Notes: generated by a model from the sequence alone, not told the origin. Positions 33,898 to 43,168 are shown, counted from the stretch's first letter. The stretch is 64,000 nucleotides of DNA from Geodermatophilus africanus (GCF_900107105.1 NZ_FNOT01000006.1:1-64000), one strand, 5' to 3'. A program made the numbers and translations.

Positions 33898-35822
33898 TCA
33901 CCTCAGGTCGCTGCACGTCGGCTCGTAGGGCCGGCCGGGGAGGTAGCGGTCCCACTCGGTGGGGGTGAGATCGCGGGCCACGATCGCGCACGCCTCGGCC
34001 AGCCAGGCCGCGGGCTCCAGCGGGTACCGCCGTCCCGGCAGCTCCCAGCTGAAGGCGACCAGCTCCTCGGCCGCCCCCGGTAGCAGGTGGACGTGGCTCT
34101 CCGCCACCTCATCCGAGGCAGGCAACGGCGGGGCCCGCAGGAGCCCGCGGTCGACGTCGAACAACGAGACGGTGCCGTTGAGAGCCGCCACGACGACCGT
34201 CTCCCCGTCGGCCAGCCACTCTGCTTGCAGCAGCGGCGCGGCGAACCGGGCCGGGTCCCCGGCCTGCTCCCCCTCGGCGACATCCACGAACTGCAGGAAA
34301 CCTTGGACCCCGGCCACCGCGAGCAGCCGCCCGTCGGGTGAGAAAGCCAGGTCCTCCACCGTGTCGGTGCCAGAGAGCGGAACAACGTCCACGGGGTCGA
34401 GGGTCAGCGCGTCGATGATGGTGACCCTCGGCATGAACTCACTCGCCACGGCGAGCAATCGGCCATCGGGACTACTAGCCGACACCCGCGCCCGACCAGA
34501 GACCGGCACGCGCCGCTCCACCTCCCCGGTGGCGGCATCCACCACCGCGAGGTCCCCCGTGCCGGAGAACGGACTTCCCCATGCGCACAGGAGGAGACGG
34601 GTGCCGTCCGGCGTCCACTCGGCGCAGGACACGACCCCGGCGGGCAGCGGTCGACCGTCCCGGCCCGGCTCCCCGGTCGCCGGGAGCTCGATCCGGGTCA
34701 CCTTCTTCCGAGTGCCCGTGTCGAGCACCGTCGTCACCAGTCCGGTCGTGACGGCGACCCTCGTCCGATCGGGACTCACCGCGACGGAGGTGACCAGCCC
34801 CGGTTCAGCCGGCATGTCCGCCACCGCGACATCGCCCACCACGCCGCCGTCCCGGGGATCGATGAACGTCGCCGAGACCGTCCGTGTGTCGGCCGGAGGG
34901 AGGAAGATCGGGTCGCCGCCGCCGGTGCGGGACACCGGTCGGGTGGGCACGACGACCAGCCGTCCCGGTTCGACCACCTCGGGCCGCCCGGCCACCCAAC
35001 GGCCGGGCAGGTCCGGGTAGGGGCCGCCGAAGCCGCCGTCGGCACGCACGTCCCAGACGATGGCCGTGCCGCCGGAGGACACGGTGAACAGCCGGTCGCC
35101 CCCGGCGGCGATCTCGACTGCCGACACGACGTCCGCATGGCCGGACAGCTCCTCCGTTGCCGCCACAGGCCGCTCACGGGGTCGACGTCCCACAGGAGCA
35201 CGCCGGGTTCCCCGCCCGCCGTCGCCGCCCACGTGCCGTCCGGGGACGCCTCGACGTCGGTCACCATTCCCCGATGAGCGTCCAGGTGCTGCAGGACGGC
35301 ACCGTCCCGGTCGTAGAGCGTGACGGCGCCATCAGCCCACAGCTGCGCGGCTCCGGAGGGCAGCGCGCGGAACCCCATGACGGCTGCGGCCCGCCGCGGG
35401 GTCTGCAGCGGCACCGACCGCGCCTGGCTCAGGTCGACCAGTGTCGCGCCGGCACCGGCGTCGACCCCCTCGGCGGTGCCGGCCCCGGCCCACACGACGA
35501 CAGAGCGGCCGTCGTCGGCGAAGTCGGCGCCCGGGAGGTGGGCGACCCCGGGCACCGTGCCGTGCACCGCGGTGGCGGTGCGCGCCCCGGTCCGTGGGTC
35601 GACGTCGACGAGGTGCCAGGCCACGGGGTCGGCAGCTCCGTCCTGACCCGGCGTGACCACCAGCAGCTGGATGCGGGCACCGTCCCCGGTGTAGGAGACA
35701 CCGAACGGGAACCCACCGACCGCCGGCCCGTCCAGGAGCAGCCGCTCCTTCGCGCCCGCCACGACGACCGGGGTCCCGTCGTCCCTCGTGAGCTCCAGCG
35801 GTCCGAGGACCGCGATCCGCAT
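33898..35822 (-). pseudogene. Remnant of an AfsR/BTAD-type regulator with WD40-like propeller
   Basis: The reading starts MRIAVLGPLELTRDDG...GAKERLLL, the unmistakable opening of the winged-helix domain of BTAD/SARP regulators, then jumps after about 30 residues into beta-propeller sequence (FADDGRSVVVW, SPDGTWAATAGG, LLWDV). The winged helix, BTAD and any ATPase or TPR parts are missing, so a large in-frame internal deletion has occurred near 35735. A second lesion lies at about 35159-35177: LLWDVDPVSG must change frame to continue as VAATEELSGHADVVSAVEIAAGG. The second frame runs through more propeller blades (SPDGRLLAVAS, FSPDGRLLAVAG) to the usual C-terminus LTPTEWDRYLPGRPYEPTC. One lost base explains the frame change. 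The promoter-like TAGCGT is still present upstream. Confidence 0.8.
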
Positions 35823-35828
35823 CCCGCG

Positions 35829-35834
35829 ACGCTA
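35829..35834 (-). promoter_or_regulatory. Candidate -10 hexamer (TAGCGT) of the regulator remnant
   Basis: TAGCGT on the minus strand ends 6 nt before the ATG at 35822, the same leaderless spacing seen at birA and pnp. Confidence 0.35.
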
Positions 35835-35894
35835 GCCCCGGAGACCGGGTGCACACAGAGCCCTGCGCGCCCTCCGTCGGAGCGGCCGGGTCTC

Positions 35895-37388
35895 TCACCC
35901 GACGGGGACGACCTCTTGGTCCGCCGCGGTCCTCGGGCGCGGCAGCCAGCGGGTGGAGGGCACGCGCGCCTGCACCGCCGCGACCGCCCGCCGGCCGAAC
36001 CGGTCCTCGTCCACGACGGCGCTGCACAGGTTGCGCCCGACGACGAAGACCGCCCGGCCGTCCTGGGTGGGCAGCGCGGCCTCGACCTGCTCCCACGGGA
36101 TGCTGTGGACGTCGCCGTCGCTGTCGCGGTGCGCCAGCTCGCGCTCGCCGACGACCAGGGCGACCCGGCTCTGCCGCGAGAACAGCCGGGCCAGCGCCGA
36201 GGGCCGGAAGGTCTCCCCCACCGGCAGCCGGTCCTGCAGGTTGCAGACGTAGCGGCGCTCGACGGACCCGCCGGGGCCCGCGTAGTCGACCTCCTCGGGC
36301 ACGTACAGGATCGCCGTCGGCCGAGTGCCGCGCAGCGCCGCCGCGACCCGCTCGGCCGTCGTCGTCCGCCAGGCCTCGAGCACGTCGTGCACCGGCCGGA
36401 ACGGCAGCCCGCTGACCGCGCAATAGGCGGCGTCGGCGAGCTCGGACTCGACGACGGCGCGCTCGTCGGCGTCCAGCTCCTCCTCGAAACCGGCCACGGC
36501 GTGCGCGAGCTCGGCGGCGGTCGGGCCGGCGTCGCACAGCTCCGTGTAGGTCTGCCAGAGCAGCCCCGCGACGTCCGCCTCCCGCCCCTCCCGCGCGTCG
36601 ACGACGACGGCGACCTCCCGCCGGTCGGCGGTGACGTCGAGGGCCAGCGAGTCGACGGAGTAGCTCAGCCCGCGGGCGAGGCGGGCCGTGTCGCGCAGCC
36701 GCTCCTTGAGCACCTCGACGCCGATGGTCAGCGCCGGGTCGCCCGCCCCGCCCGCGGACAGCAGCAGGCCGACGCCGGCGCCGTGCCCCTTGGTCCACAC
36801 CGGACCCGGCTGCGGCCGGGGCGCCGGGACGGGCCGCTCGGGCCGCGGGCCGGCCGGCAGCGGCAGCCGCAGTCCGGGCGGGAGCGGTCCGGCGCACCAC
36901 AGCGCGGCGTTCCCGCGGACGAACCAGCGGCGGGCGTGTTCCCGCACGGTCTCCTCGGTGAGGTACTCCGGCCCCGGCCCGTCGGCGACGGCCAGGCCGG
37001 GCCCGACCAGCCCGAACCGGGCGGCCCACAGCGCGCCGAGCGTGGAGTGCGCCGGGGAGCAGTTCTCCGCCTGCAGGACGCCGACCTCGACGTCCATCCG
37101 CTCGGTCGGCAGGTCGGCCAGCGCGCGGCAGATCCCCTCGAGGAACGCGCCCACGGCCTCCGGGCGGCCGGTGGCGTGGAAGGTCGTGGTGTCGACGTCG
37201 GTCACCGCGTTGCACCGCAGGTGCGACTTGGGCAGCGCCGCCATCGCCAGGTGCTCGACGAGGTGGGTGACCTCGATGGTCGCGAACGTCTCGTCGCGGA
37301 CCCCGACCCCGAAGACGAGAGCGGCGGTGGTCCGCGCCGGGCCCTCGGCGGTGAGGACGGGGACGCCGTCGATGTCGATGCGCTGCAC
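35895..37388 (-). CDS. M16-like (inverzincin) peptidase with extra C-terminal domain
   Basis: 497 residues from GTG at 37388 (GAGGG 7 nt upstream). The inverted zinc motif HLVEH is at residues 42-46 (VTHLVEHLAMAAL) and a plausible third ligand follows in EVGVLQAEN (Glu108), earlier than usual for M16. The second half (about 195-395) resembles the non-catalytic M16 lobe (LKERLRDTARLARGLSYSVD). The final 100 residues (RVALVVGERELAHRD...IPWEQVEAAL) look like an added PH-like or small beta domain. No signal peptide, so cytoplasmic. Substrate unknown; catalytic competence is likely but the short spacing between ligands is odd. Confidence 0.68.
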   Translation of the reverse strand: MQRIDIDGVPVLTAEGPARTTAALVFGVGVRDETFATIEVTHLVEHLAMAALPKSHLRCNAVTDVDTTTFHATGRPEAVGAFLEGICRALADLPTERMDVEVGVLQAENCSPAHSTLGALWAARFGLVGPGLAVADGPGPEYLTEETVREHARRWFVRGNAALWCAGPLPPGLRLPLPAGPRPERPVPAPRPQPGPVWTKGHGAGVGLLLSAGGAGDPALTIGVEVLKERLRDTARLARGLSYSVDSLALDVTADRREVAVVVDAREGREADVAGLLWQTYTELCDAGPTAAELAHAVAGFEEELDADERAVVESELADAAYCAVSGLPFRPVHDVLEAWRTTTAERVAAALRGTRPTAILYVPEEVDYAGPGGSVERRYVCNLQDRLPVGETFRPSALARLFSRQSRVALVVGERELAHRDSDGDVHSIPWEQVEAALPTQDGRAVFVVGRNLCSAVVDEDRFGRRAVAAVQARVPSTRWLPRPRTAADQEVVPVG

Positions 37389-37487
37389 CCCGACACCCTC
37401 GGCTGCCCGCCGGCCGGCCTCCAGCGGACACGCCCGCAGCGGGACAGCTGGGACACGTGTGCCCCGTCACCGGCACGGGCGCTGCGT

Positions 37488-37493
37488 TAGCGT
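37488..37493 (+). promoter_or_regulatory. Candidate -10 hexamer (TAGCGT) for pnp
   Basis: TAGCGT ends 6 nt before the pnp GTG at 37500; leaderless spacing. Confidence 0.4.
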
Positions 37494-37499
37494 CCGAGC

Positions 37500-38309
37500 G
37501 TGAGTGCAGCCCCCGCGACCGACCCCGCCGCCCTCGCCGCCCGCGCGGCCGACGACCTGACCAGCGCCCTCGGCAGCGGCCACGAGGTGGCCGTCGTCAT
37601 GGGGTCGGGCTGGGCCCCGGCCGCCGACGCCTTCGGCACCGTCGAGGGCAGCGTCGCCATCGGGGAGCTGCCCGGCTTCGCCGCCCCGACCGCGGTGGGC
37701 CACGGCGGCGAGGTGCGCTCGGTGCGGGTGGGCGACCGCCGGGTGCTGCTCTTCCTCGGCCGCACCCACCTGTACGAGGGCCGGGGTGTGGAGCCGGTCG
37801 CGCACGGCGTCCGGACGGCGGCGGCCGCGGGCGTGCGCACCGTCGTCCTCACCAACGCCGCGGGCGGGCTGGCCCCCGAACACCAGGTGGGCCAGGCGGT
37901 GCTGATCAGCGACCACCTCAACCTCACCGCCCGCTCCCCGCTGGTCGGCGCCACCTTCGTCGACCTCACCGACCTGTATTCCGCGCGGCTGCGGTCGCTG
38001 GCCCGCGAGCTGGACCCGTCCCTGACCGAGGGCGTCTACGCGGCGCTGCCGGGGCCGCACTACGAGACGCCGGCCGAGATCCGGATGCTGCGCACGCTGG
38101 GCGCGGACCTGGTGGGCATGTCGACGGCGCTGGAGGCGATCGCCGCGCGAGCTGCAGGGCTGGAGGTGCTGGGGCTGTCGATGGTCACCAACGCCGCCGC
38201 CGGGATCACCGGGGAGAAGCTGGACCACGAGGAGGTCCTCGCGGCGGGGAAGGCGGCGGCCGGCCGGCTCGGGGAGTTCCTGGTGAAGTTCACCGGGCGG
38301 CTGCCATGA
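37500..38309 (+). CDS. pnp: Purine-nucleoside phosphorylase
   Basis: 269-residue trimeric-type PNP that splits inosine/guanosine and their deoxy forms into base and pentose-1-phosphate. Seen: [13 protein letters not shown] (about 33-45, phosphate loop), GRTHLYEG (about 87-94), [24 protein letters not shown] (substrate loops), [16 protein letters not shown] and the base-recognition [10 protein letters not shown]. Start GTG 37500 with TAGCGT 6 nt before. The downstream sugar-phosphate mutase could convert its product; this pairing (deoD-pmmB) is conserved in mycobacteria. Confidence 0.93.
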   Translation: MSAAPATDPAALAARAADDLTSALGSGHEVAVVMGSGWAPAADAFGTVEGSVAIGELPGFAAPTAVGHGGEVRSVRVGDRRVLLFLGRTHLYEGRGVEPVAHGVRTAAAAGVRTVVLTNAAGGLAPEHQVGQAVLISDHLNLTARSPLVGATFVDLTDLYSARLRSLARELDPSLTEGVYAALPGPHYETPAEIRMLRTLGADLVGMSTALEAIAARAAGLEVLGLSMVTNAAAGITGEKLDHEEVLAAGKAAAGRLGEFLVKFTGRLP

Positions 38310-38385
38310 GCGAGCTCGCGAGCTCATGCGGAGACACGGCAGCGCCGCCGCGAACGCGGCCGACGAGCGCCAGCGAGGAGGTCAA
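38306..38385 (+). repeat. Dispersed 5'-leader repeat, copy B, containing a 27-codon mini-ORF
   Basis: Homologous to 11084-11154. The ATG at 38306 overlaps the pnp stop (ATGA) and opens a small frame ([20 protein letters not shown]...) that ends in TGA at 38387-38389, overlapping the GTG start of the epimerase gene. The CAGCGAGGAG at the end provides that gene's ribosome binding site. The peptide is probably incidental, but its stop/start overlap with both neighbours could couple translation. Confidence 0.5.
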
Positions 38386-39201
38386 GTGAGCGGTCCGGTC
38401 CTGTTGACCGGCGCGGCGGGGCGGATCGGCACGGTGCTGCGCGGCGGGCTGCCCGAGCGCGGCTGGGCCCTGCGCTCGCTGGACGTCGTCCCGATCGTCG
38501 ACGCCCGTCCCGGCGAGGAGCACGTCGTCGCCGACGTCACCGACCGGGCCGCGATGGCCGAGGCCGCCTCCGGCGCCGCCGCGGTCGTCCATCTAGGCGG
38601 CGTCTCCGGCGAGTCGACGTGGGCGGCGGTCTCCCACGCGAACATCGACGGCACCCAGTGCGTGCTGGAGGCGGCGCGGCGGGCCGGCGTCCCCCGGGTG
38701 GTGCTGGCGTCGAGCAACCACGCCACCGGCTTCACCCCGCGCCCGGCGTCCGGCCCCCTCCGGGAGGAAGACGGCCTCGCGCGGCCGGACACCTTCTACG
38801 GCGTGTCCAAGGTGGCGATGGAGGCGCTCGGCTCGCTGTACGCCGACCGGTACGGCCTGGACGTCGTGTGCCTGCGCATCGGCACCGCCGCTGCCGAGCC
38901 GACGGCGACCCGGCACCTGGCCACCTGGCTCTCCCCCCGCGACCAGGTGTCGCTGGTCGACGCCGCGCTGCGGGCGCCCTCCCCCGGGTTCGCCGTGGTG
39001 TGGGGCGTCTCGGCCAACACCCGCGGCTGGTGGGACCTCTCGGCTGCCCGGGCGCTGGGCTACGAGCCGGCCGACGACGCCGAGGAGTACGCGGCGGCGC
39101 TCGTCGCGGCGCACGGCGAGCCCGACCTGGCCGACCCGGTGCACGCCCGCGTGGGTGGGGAGTTCACGCTGCCGGAGTACGACGCCGAGGTGGACTCATG
39201 A
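38386..39201 (+). CDS. NAD-dependent epimerase/dehydratase (uronate dehydrogenase-like)
   Basis: 271-residue short-chain dehydrogenase of the extended type, from GTG at 38386 behind GAGGAG. Seen: cofactor loop LLTGAAGRIGTVLRGGL (about 5-21), VHLGGVSGEST, the catalytic Ser region VLASSNHATGF (about 107-117) and YGVSKVAMEALG with the Tyr-Lys pair. The SSNH and YxxxK context resembles uronate dehydrogenases, which oxidise glucuronate or galacturonate to lactones; this is a family guess. It overlaps the mutase gene by 4 nt and so is coupled to it. Confidence 0.78.
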   Translation: MSGPVLLTGAAGRIGTVLRGGLPERGWALRSLDVVPIVDARPGEEHVVADVTDRAAMAEAASGAAAVVHLGGVSGESTWAAVSHANIDGTQCVLEAARRAGVPRVVLASSNHATGFTPRPASGPLREEDGLARPDTFYGVSKVAMEALGSLYADRYGLDVVCLRIGTAAAEPTATRHLATWLSPRDQVSLVDAALRAPSPGFAVVWGVSANTRGWWDLSAARALGYEPADDAEEYAAALVAAHGEPDLADPVHARVGGEFTLPEYDAEVDS

Positions 39202-40817
39202 GCCTGGTCGAGACCGCCCGCGCCTGGGCGGACGCCGACCCGCACGCCGGCGACCGCGCCGAGATCGAGGCGCTGGTCGAGGCCGGGGACACGGGAGAGC
39301 TGGAGCGGCGGTTCGCCGGGCCGCTAGCCTTCGGCACCGCCGGGCTGCGCGGCCCGCTGCGCGCCGGGCCGGCCGGGATGAACGCCGCCGTGGTCACCCG
39401 CGCGGCCGCAGGCCTGGGCCGCTGGCTGGCCGACTCCGGGCACGCGGGCGGCGGCGTGGTGATCGGCTTCGACGCGCGCCGCCGCTCCGACGAGTTCGCC
39501 CGGGTGTCCGCCGCGGTGCTGGCCGGCGCGGGGTTCGCCGTCCAGGTGCTGCCGCGGCCGCTGCCGACGCCGGTGCTCGCCTTCGCCGTCCGGCACCTCG
39601 GGTGCGTGGCCGGGGTGATGGTGACCGCCAGCCACAACCCGCCCGACGACAACGGCTACAAGGTCTACCTCGGCGACGGCGCGCAGCTGGTGCCGCCGGC
39701 CGACCGGGAGATCGAGGCGGCGATCGCCGCGGTCGGCCCGGCCCGCGAGGTGCCGGCGTCCGACGACTGGCTGACCGTCGGGGACGACGTCCAGGCCGAC
39801 TACGTCGCCGCGGTCGTGCGCGCACTTGAGCCGTCGCACGTCCCCGACCGCGACCGCCTCGTCGTCGCCTACACGGCGATGCACGGCGTCGGCGCGGAGA
39901 CGACCCGGGTGGCGTTCGCCGCCGCGGGGTTCACCCCGCCGGTGAGCGTGACCGAGCAGGACGAACCCGACCCGGCGTTCCCGACCGTTCCCTTCCCCAA
40001 CCCGGAGGAGCCGGGCGCGGTCGACCTGCTGACCGCGCTGGCGGAGCGGGTGGGCGCCGACCTGGCGATCGCCGAGGACCCCGACGCCGACCGCTGCTCG
40101 GTGGTCTGCGGCGGGCGCCAGCTCACCGGCGACGAGGTGGGCGGCCTGCTGGGCGACTGGCTGCTGCACCGCGGGGTGCGCGGCACGTACGCCGCGTCGC
40201 TGGTCAGCGGCTCGCTGCTGCACGCGCTGGCCGAGGCGCACGGCGTCCGGTTCGCCGAGACCCCGACCGGGTTCAAGTGGATCGTCCGCGCCGGGTCCGA
40301 CGACGAGCCGCTCGTTTTCGGCTACGAGGAGGCGCTGGGCTACGCCGTCGCGCCGGACGTGGTGAAGGACAAGGACGGCATCTCCGCCGCACTCGCCGTC
40401 GCGCTGCTGGCCGCCGAGCTCAAGGCGTCGGGCCGGACGCTGACCGACCGGCTCGACGAGCTGGCCCTCGAGCACGGGCTGTTCGCGACCGGGCAGCTGT
40501 CGGTGCGGGTCGAGGACCTCTCCCGGATCGGCGCGATGATGGCGCGGCTGCGGTCGTCGCCGCCGTCCCGACTGCTGGGGCGCGAGGTGACCTCCTCCGA
40601 CCTGCTCGACGAGACGCCCGCGGTGGACGCCGTCCGGCTGCTCGGCGACGGCGTCCGGGTGATCGTGCGGCCCAGCGGCACCGAGCCCAAGCTCAAGGCC
40701 TACCTGGAGACCGTCGTCCCGGTGCACGAGGACGCCGGGATCATCGCCGCGCGCGGCCGGGGCGCCGACGAGCTCGACCGGTTGCGCGCCGAGATGTCGG
40801 CGGCCCTGGGGCTGTAG
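39198..40817 (+). CDS. Phosphomannomutase/phosphoglucomutase-type phospho-sugar mutase
   Basis: 539-residue alpha-D-phosphohexomutase. All four active-site elements are present: phosphoserine loop TASHNPPDDNGYK, metal loop AEDPDADRC, sugar-recognition FGYEEALGYAV, and phosphate-binding RPSGTEPKLKAY. Length and position next to pnp match M. tuberculosis PmmB (Rv3308). It may also act as phosphopentomutase for pentose-1-phosphates released by PNP and thymidine phosphorylase, since no separate deoB is seen here (inference). Its TAG stop overlaps the next GTG start. Confidence 0.88.
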   Translation: MSLVETARAWADADPHAGDRAEIEALVEAGDTGELERRFAGPLAFGTAGLRGPLRAGPAGMNAAVVTRAAAGLGRWLADSGHAGGGVVIGFDARRRSDEFARVSAAVLAGAGFAVQVLPRPLPTPVLAFAVRHLGCVAGVMVTASHNPPDDNGYKVYLGDGAQLVPPADREIEAAIAAVGPAREVPASDDWLTVGDDVQADYVAAVVRALEPSHVPDRDRLVVAYTAMHGVGAETTRVAFAAAGFTPPVSVTEQDEPDPAFPTVPFPNPEEPGAVDLLTALAERVGADLAIAEDPDADRCSVVCGGRQLTGDEVGGLLGDWLLHRGVRGTYAASLVSGSLLHALAEAHGVRFAETPTGFKWIVRAGSDDEPLVFGYEEALGYAVAPDVVKDKDGISAALAVALLAAELKASGRTLTDRLDELALEHGLFATGQLSVRVEDLSRIGAMMARLRSSPPSRLLGREVTSSDLLDETPAVDAVRLLGDGVRVIVRPSGTEPKLKAYLETVVPVHEDAGIIAARGRGADELDRLRAEMSAALGL

Positions 40818-41509
40818 TGAACGTCCGCGCGCTCGTGTTCGACGTGTTCGGCACCGTCGTCGACTGGCGCGGCGGCGTCGCCCGCGAGGTGTCCCGGCTG
40901 CTGGGTCCGGCGGTGGACGCGACGGCGCTGGCCGACGACTGGCGCGGCCGGTACGTGCCGTCGATGGAGCGGGTGCGCTCGGGCGAGCTGCCGTGGACGC
41001 CGCTGGACGCGCTGCACCGCTCCTCCCTCTGCTCGGTGCTCGCGGACGCCGGGCTGGCCCCCGTGCCCGACGACGTGCAGGACGAGCTGGTGCTCGCCTG
41101 GCACCGGCTGGACCCGTGGCCGGACGTGGTGCCCGGGCTGCGCCGGCTGTCACGCCGGTTCGTGCTGGCGCCGCTGTCCAACGGCAACGTGGCGCTGCAG
41201 GTGGGCCTCGCGCGGCGGTCCGGGCTGCCGTGGGACTGCGTGCTGGGGGCCGAGGTCGTGCGGCACTACAAGCCCGACCCGGAGGTCTACGACTCCGCGC
41301 CGGAACTGCTGGCGGTGCCCCCGTCGTCGGTGGTCATGGTCGCGGCGCACGTCGACGACCTGGTCGCGGCACGGGCGCGGGGGCTGCGGACGGCGTACGT
41401 GCACCGGCCCGACGAGTTCGGTGGGCGCGTCGTGCCGCCCGCCTCGGATCCGGAAGCCGACTGGTCGGTGGCCTCGTTCGAGGAGCTGGCCGAGACGCTG
41501 GGCGCCTGA
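40817..41509 (+). CDS. HAD-superfamily hydrolase, haloacid dehalogenase type II-like
   Basis: 230 residues from GTG 40817 (TAGTG overlap with the mutase stop). HAD motifs: nucleophile FDVFGTVVDW (Asp9), motif II APLSNGN, Lys in VVRHYKPDPEVY, and an altered last motif VVMVAAHVDDLVAARARG. The pattern (FGTVVDWR, ABH-type cap, AAHxxDL) is that of L-2-haloacid dehalogenases, but many such proteins are phosphatases with other substrates. Coupled to the sugar-mutase gene, so a sugar-phosphate substrate is possible (inference). Confidence 0.8.
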   Translation: MNVRALVFDVFGTVVDWRGGVAREVSRLLGPAVDATALADDWRGRYVPSMERVRSGELPWTPLDALHRSSLCSVLADAGLAPVPDDVQDELVLAWHRLDPWPDVVPGLRRLSRRFVLAPLSNGNVALQVGLARRSGLPWDCVLGAEVVRHYKPDPEVYDSAPELLAVPPSSVVMVAAHVDDLVAARARGLRTAYVHRPDEFGGRVVPPASDPEADWSVASFEELAETLGA

Positions 41510-41518
41510 GACCGGCCG

Positions 41519-41582
41519 TTGCCGGGGTTCCTCGTGGGTCGCCGGTGCTGCAGCGCCGGCAGAGCGCGAGGAACCCCGGCAA
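41519..41582. repeat. Dispersed palindrome, TTGCCGGGG family copy 1
   Basis: Perfect 16-bp arms TTGCCGGGGTTCCTCG and CGAGGAACCCCGGCAA, with an inner GCCGG/CCGGC stem. It lies 10 bp after the HAD stop. The same design recurs at 43248-43313. Confidence 0.75.
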
Positions 41583-41675
41583 TGCGTTCGGGTGGTTGTC
41601 CACAGCGGCGCGTGCCCGGGGCGGCAGTGATCCGTAGTCTCCCGGCGACCGGTGATCGACACGGGGGTGGACGAC

Positions 41676-42260
41676 GTGACACGGCGCTGGACCCGGCGAC
41701 TCGCGGCGGGCCTCGCGGCCGGCGCAGTGGCGCTGAGCGCGTGCTCGGAGCGGCAGGAGGCCAACGACACCCTGCCCGGGGCGGAGGCCTCGCCCAGCGC
41801 GTCGGAGCCGGCGCTGCCACCGCTGGGTCCGCCGGACCTGCCGATGCCCGCCGAGGCCCGGACCCAGGACGCCGCCGGCGCCGAGGCCTTCGTCCGGTAC
41901 TACATCGACCTCATCAACCGGACGTCGACCGTCATGGACGCCGCCCCTTTGCGCGAGTTCAGTGACGGCTGCGTGGAGTGCGATCGGATCGCTACCGACT
42001 ATGACAGCGACGCGGCAGCTGGTTACCGTTATGAAGGCGGAAAGCTGAGAGTCCGCCAGGTTGGTGAACCTCTAATCAGCGACTCAACCATCGCCGAGCT
42101 GGCATTCAGATTCGACTTGGCACCCCTAGCTGTTGTCGACGCAAGTGGCGCCTCGGTTGCCGACTTGACCTTTCCAGGCTCTCAAGACAGCTTGGGCAGC
42201 GCCGCTCTTCGATGGGACGCCGCGAGCAACTCCTGGCGCGCGACGCAACTCGATCTGTGA
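41676..42260 (+). CDS. DUF6318-type lipoprotein
   Basis: 194 residues from GTG 41676, chosen because a GGGGGTGG site precedes it and the signal peptide then has normal length; GTG 41652 is the alternative. Lipobox LSAC puts the lipidated Cys at residue 23, followed by a Pro/Ser-rich linker. The core GAEAFVRYYIDLINRTSTV...FSDGCVECDRIA resembles the DUF6318 family of actinobacterial lipoproteins (unknown role). A TAGTCT hexamer is at 41635-41640. From about 41980 the DNA is visibly poorer in GC than its surroundings. Its stop overlaps the next start (TGATG). Confidence 0.65.
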   Translation: MTRRWTRRLAAGLAAGAVALSACSERQEANDTLPGAEASPSASEPALPPLGPPDLPMPAEARTQDAAGAEAFVRYYIDLINRTSTVMDAAPLREFSDGCVECDRIATDYDSDAAAGYRYEGGKLRVRQVGEPLISDSTIAELAFRFDLAPLAVVDASGASVADLTFPGSQDSLGSAALRWDAASNSWRATQLDL

Positions 42261-43168
42261 TGTTGACGCGCACAGCCGTCCTAGCTGTGGCCACGGGCGT
42301 CCTTCTTGCCACAGCCTTACCTGCGGAGGTCGCCAGTGCCGAACCGTGCCGCATCTCCTGCGACCACCCTGAGGTCGGCCTAGCTCCAGGCGCTTTAACG
42401 GCTAGCTACGCTGTCCAAGGTCCCGACAGCCAGTGGACTGCGACCAACAGCGCACCTATTGATCATCCGTGGACCTATCAGCTTTTGACCCCCTGCGAAT
42501 TAGATACAGCTGCAGGCGGCTTGTGTCGGCCGGATGATGACATTGTCTGCGCAACAGTGCCCGACCGCGTATCGCAAGTGATGGTCATTCTGAGGCAACG
42601 ACTAGTATTGTCTGATGGCAGCACCGTCGACGGCTTCGATGCCGTCGGGGAGGCGCCCGGGACCCCAATTGGGCCTTGGATTCCGCTCGGTCGTGGGTGC
42701 GTCGACATCACGGCGCTGAACCCGCCGCCGTCGCCGGGCGAGGTCTACCGCTACTTCCAGACCCTGCCGCTGCCCGACCTGCCCACCCAGCAGCAGCCGC
42801 CGGGCAACGCGCTGGCGGGCCTGCCGGTCGTCTTCTACACCGACGGCCCCACCACCCAGACCTTCACCGTGGACATCCGCGGCTTCACCGTCGACATCGT
42901 CGCCACCGCGAGCGCCTTCACCTGGGACACCGGCGACGGCACCGTCCTGCAGACCACCGACCCCGGCGCGCCCTACCCCGACCACACGATCAGCCACGAC
43001 TACCGCAGCGGCACCTACACCGCCTCGCTTACCACCACCTGGAGCGGCACCTACAGCGTCGACGGGGGCGCCACCGCCGACGTCCCCGGCACCACGACCA
43101 CCGACGGGCCGTCGGCCACCTTCACCGTCCTCCGGGCCAGCCCCGTCCTGACCAACCCCTTCGACTGA
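42260..43168 (+). CDS. Secreted PKD-domain-like protein
   Basis: 302 residues. A signal peptide (MLTRTAVLAVATGVLL, cleavage near ASAEP) precedes a Cys-containing region and a C-terminal PKD-like beta-sandwich: AFTWDTGDGT (about 215-224), ISHDYRSGTYTASLTTTW. Function unknown; partner of the lipoprotein with which it is translationally coupled. The 5' 430 bp are about 57% GC on two 60-base lines I counted, and contain three TTA codons, whereas the 3' part (75% on one line) is normal for this genome. The join is at about 42690. Confidence 0.68.
   Translation: MLTRTAVLAVATGVLLATALPAEVASAEPCRISCDHPEVGLAPGALTASYAVQGPDSQWTATNSAPIDHPWTYQLLTPCELDTAAGGLCRPDDDIVCATVPDRVSQVMVILRQRLVLSDGSTVDGFDAVGEAPGTPIGPWIPLGRGCVDITALNPPPSPGEVYRYFQTLPLPDLPTQQQPPGNALAGLPVVFYTDGPTTQTFTVDIRGFTVDIVATASAFTWDTGDGTVLQTTDPGAPYPDHTISHDYRSGTYTASLTTTWSGTYSVDGGATADVPGTTTTDGPSATFTVLRASPVLTNPFD

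Noticed and set aside
41513-41651. tRNA or small RNA gene in the hairpin-rich spacer
   Set aside because: No cloverleaf arms or conserved T-loop; the structure is a simple nested palindrome found again at 43.2 kb.
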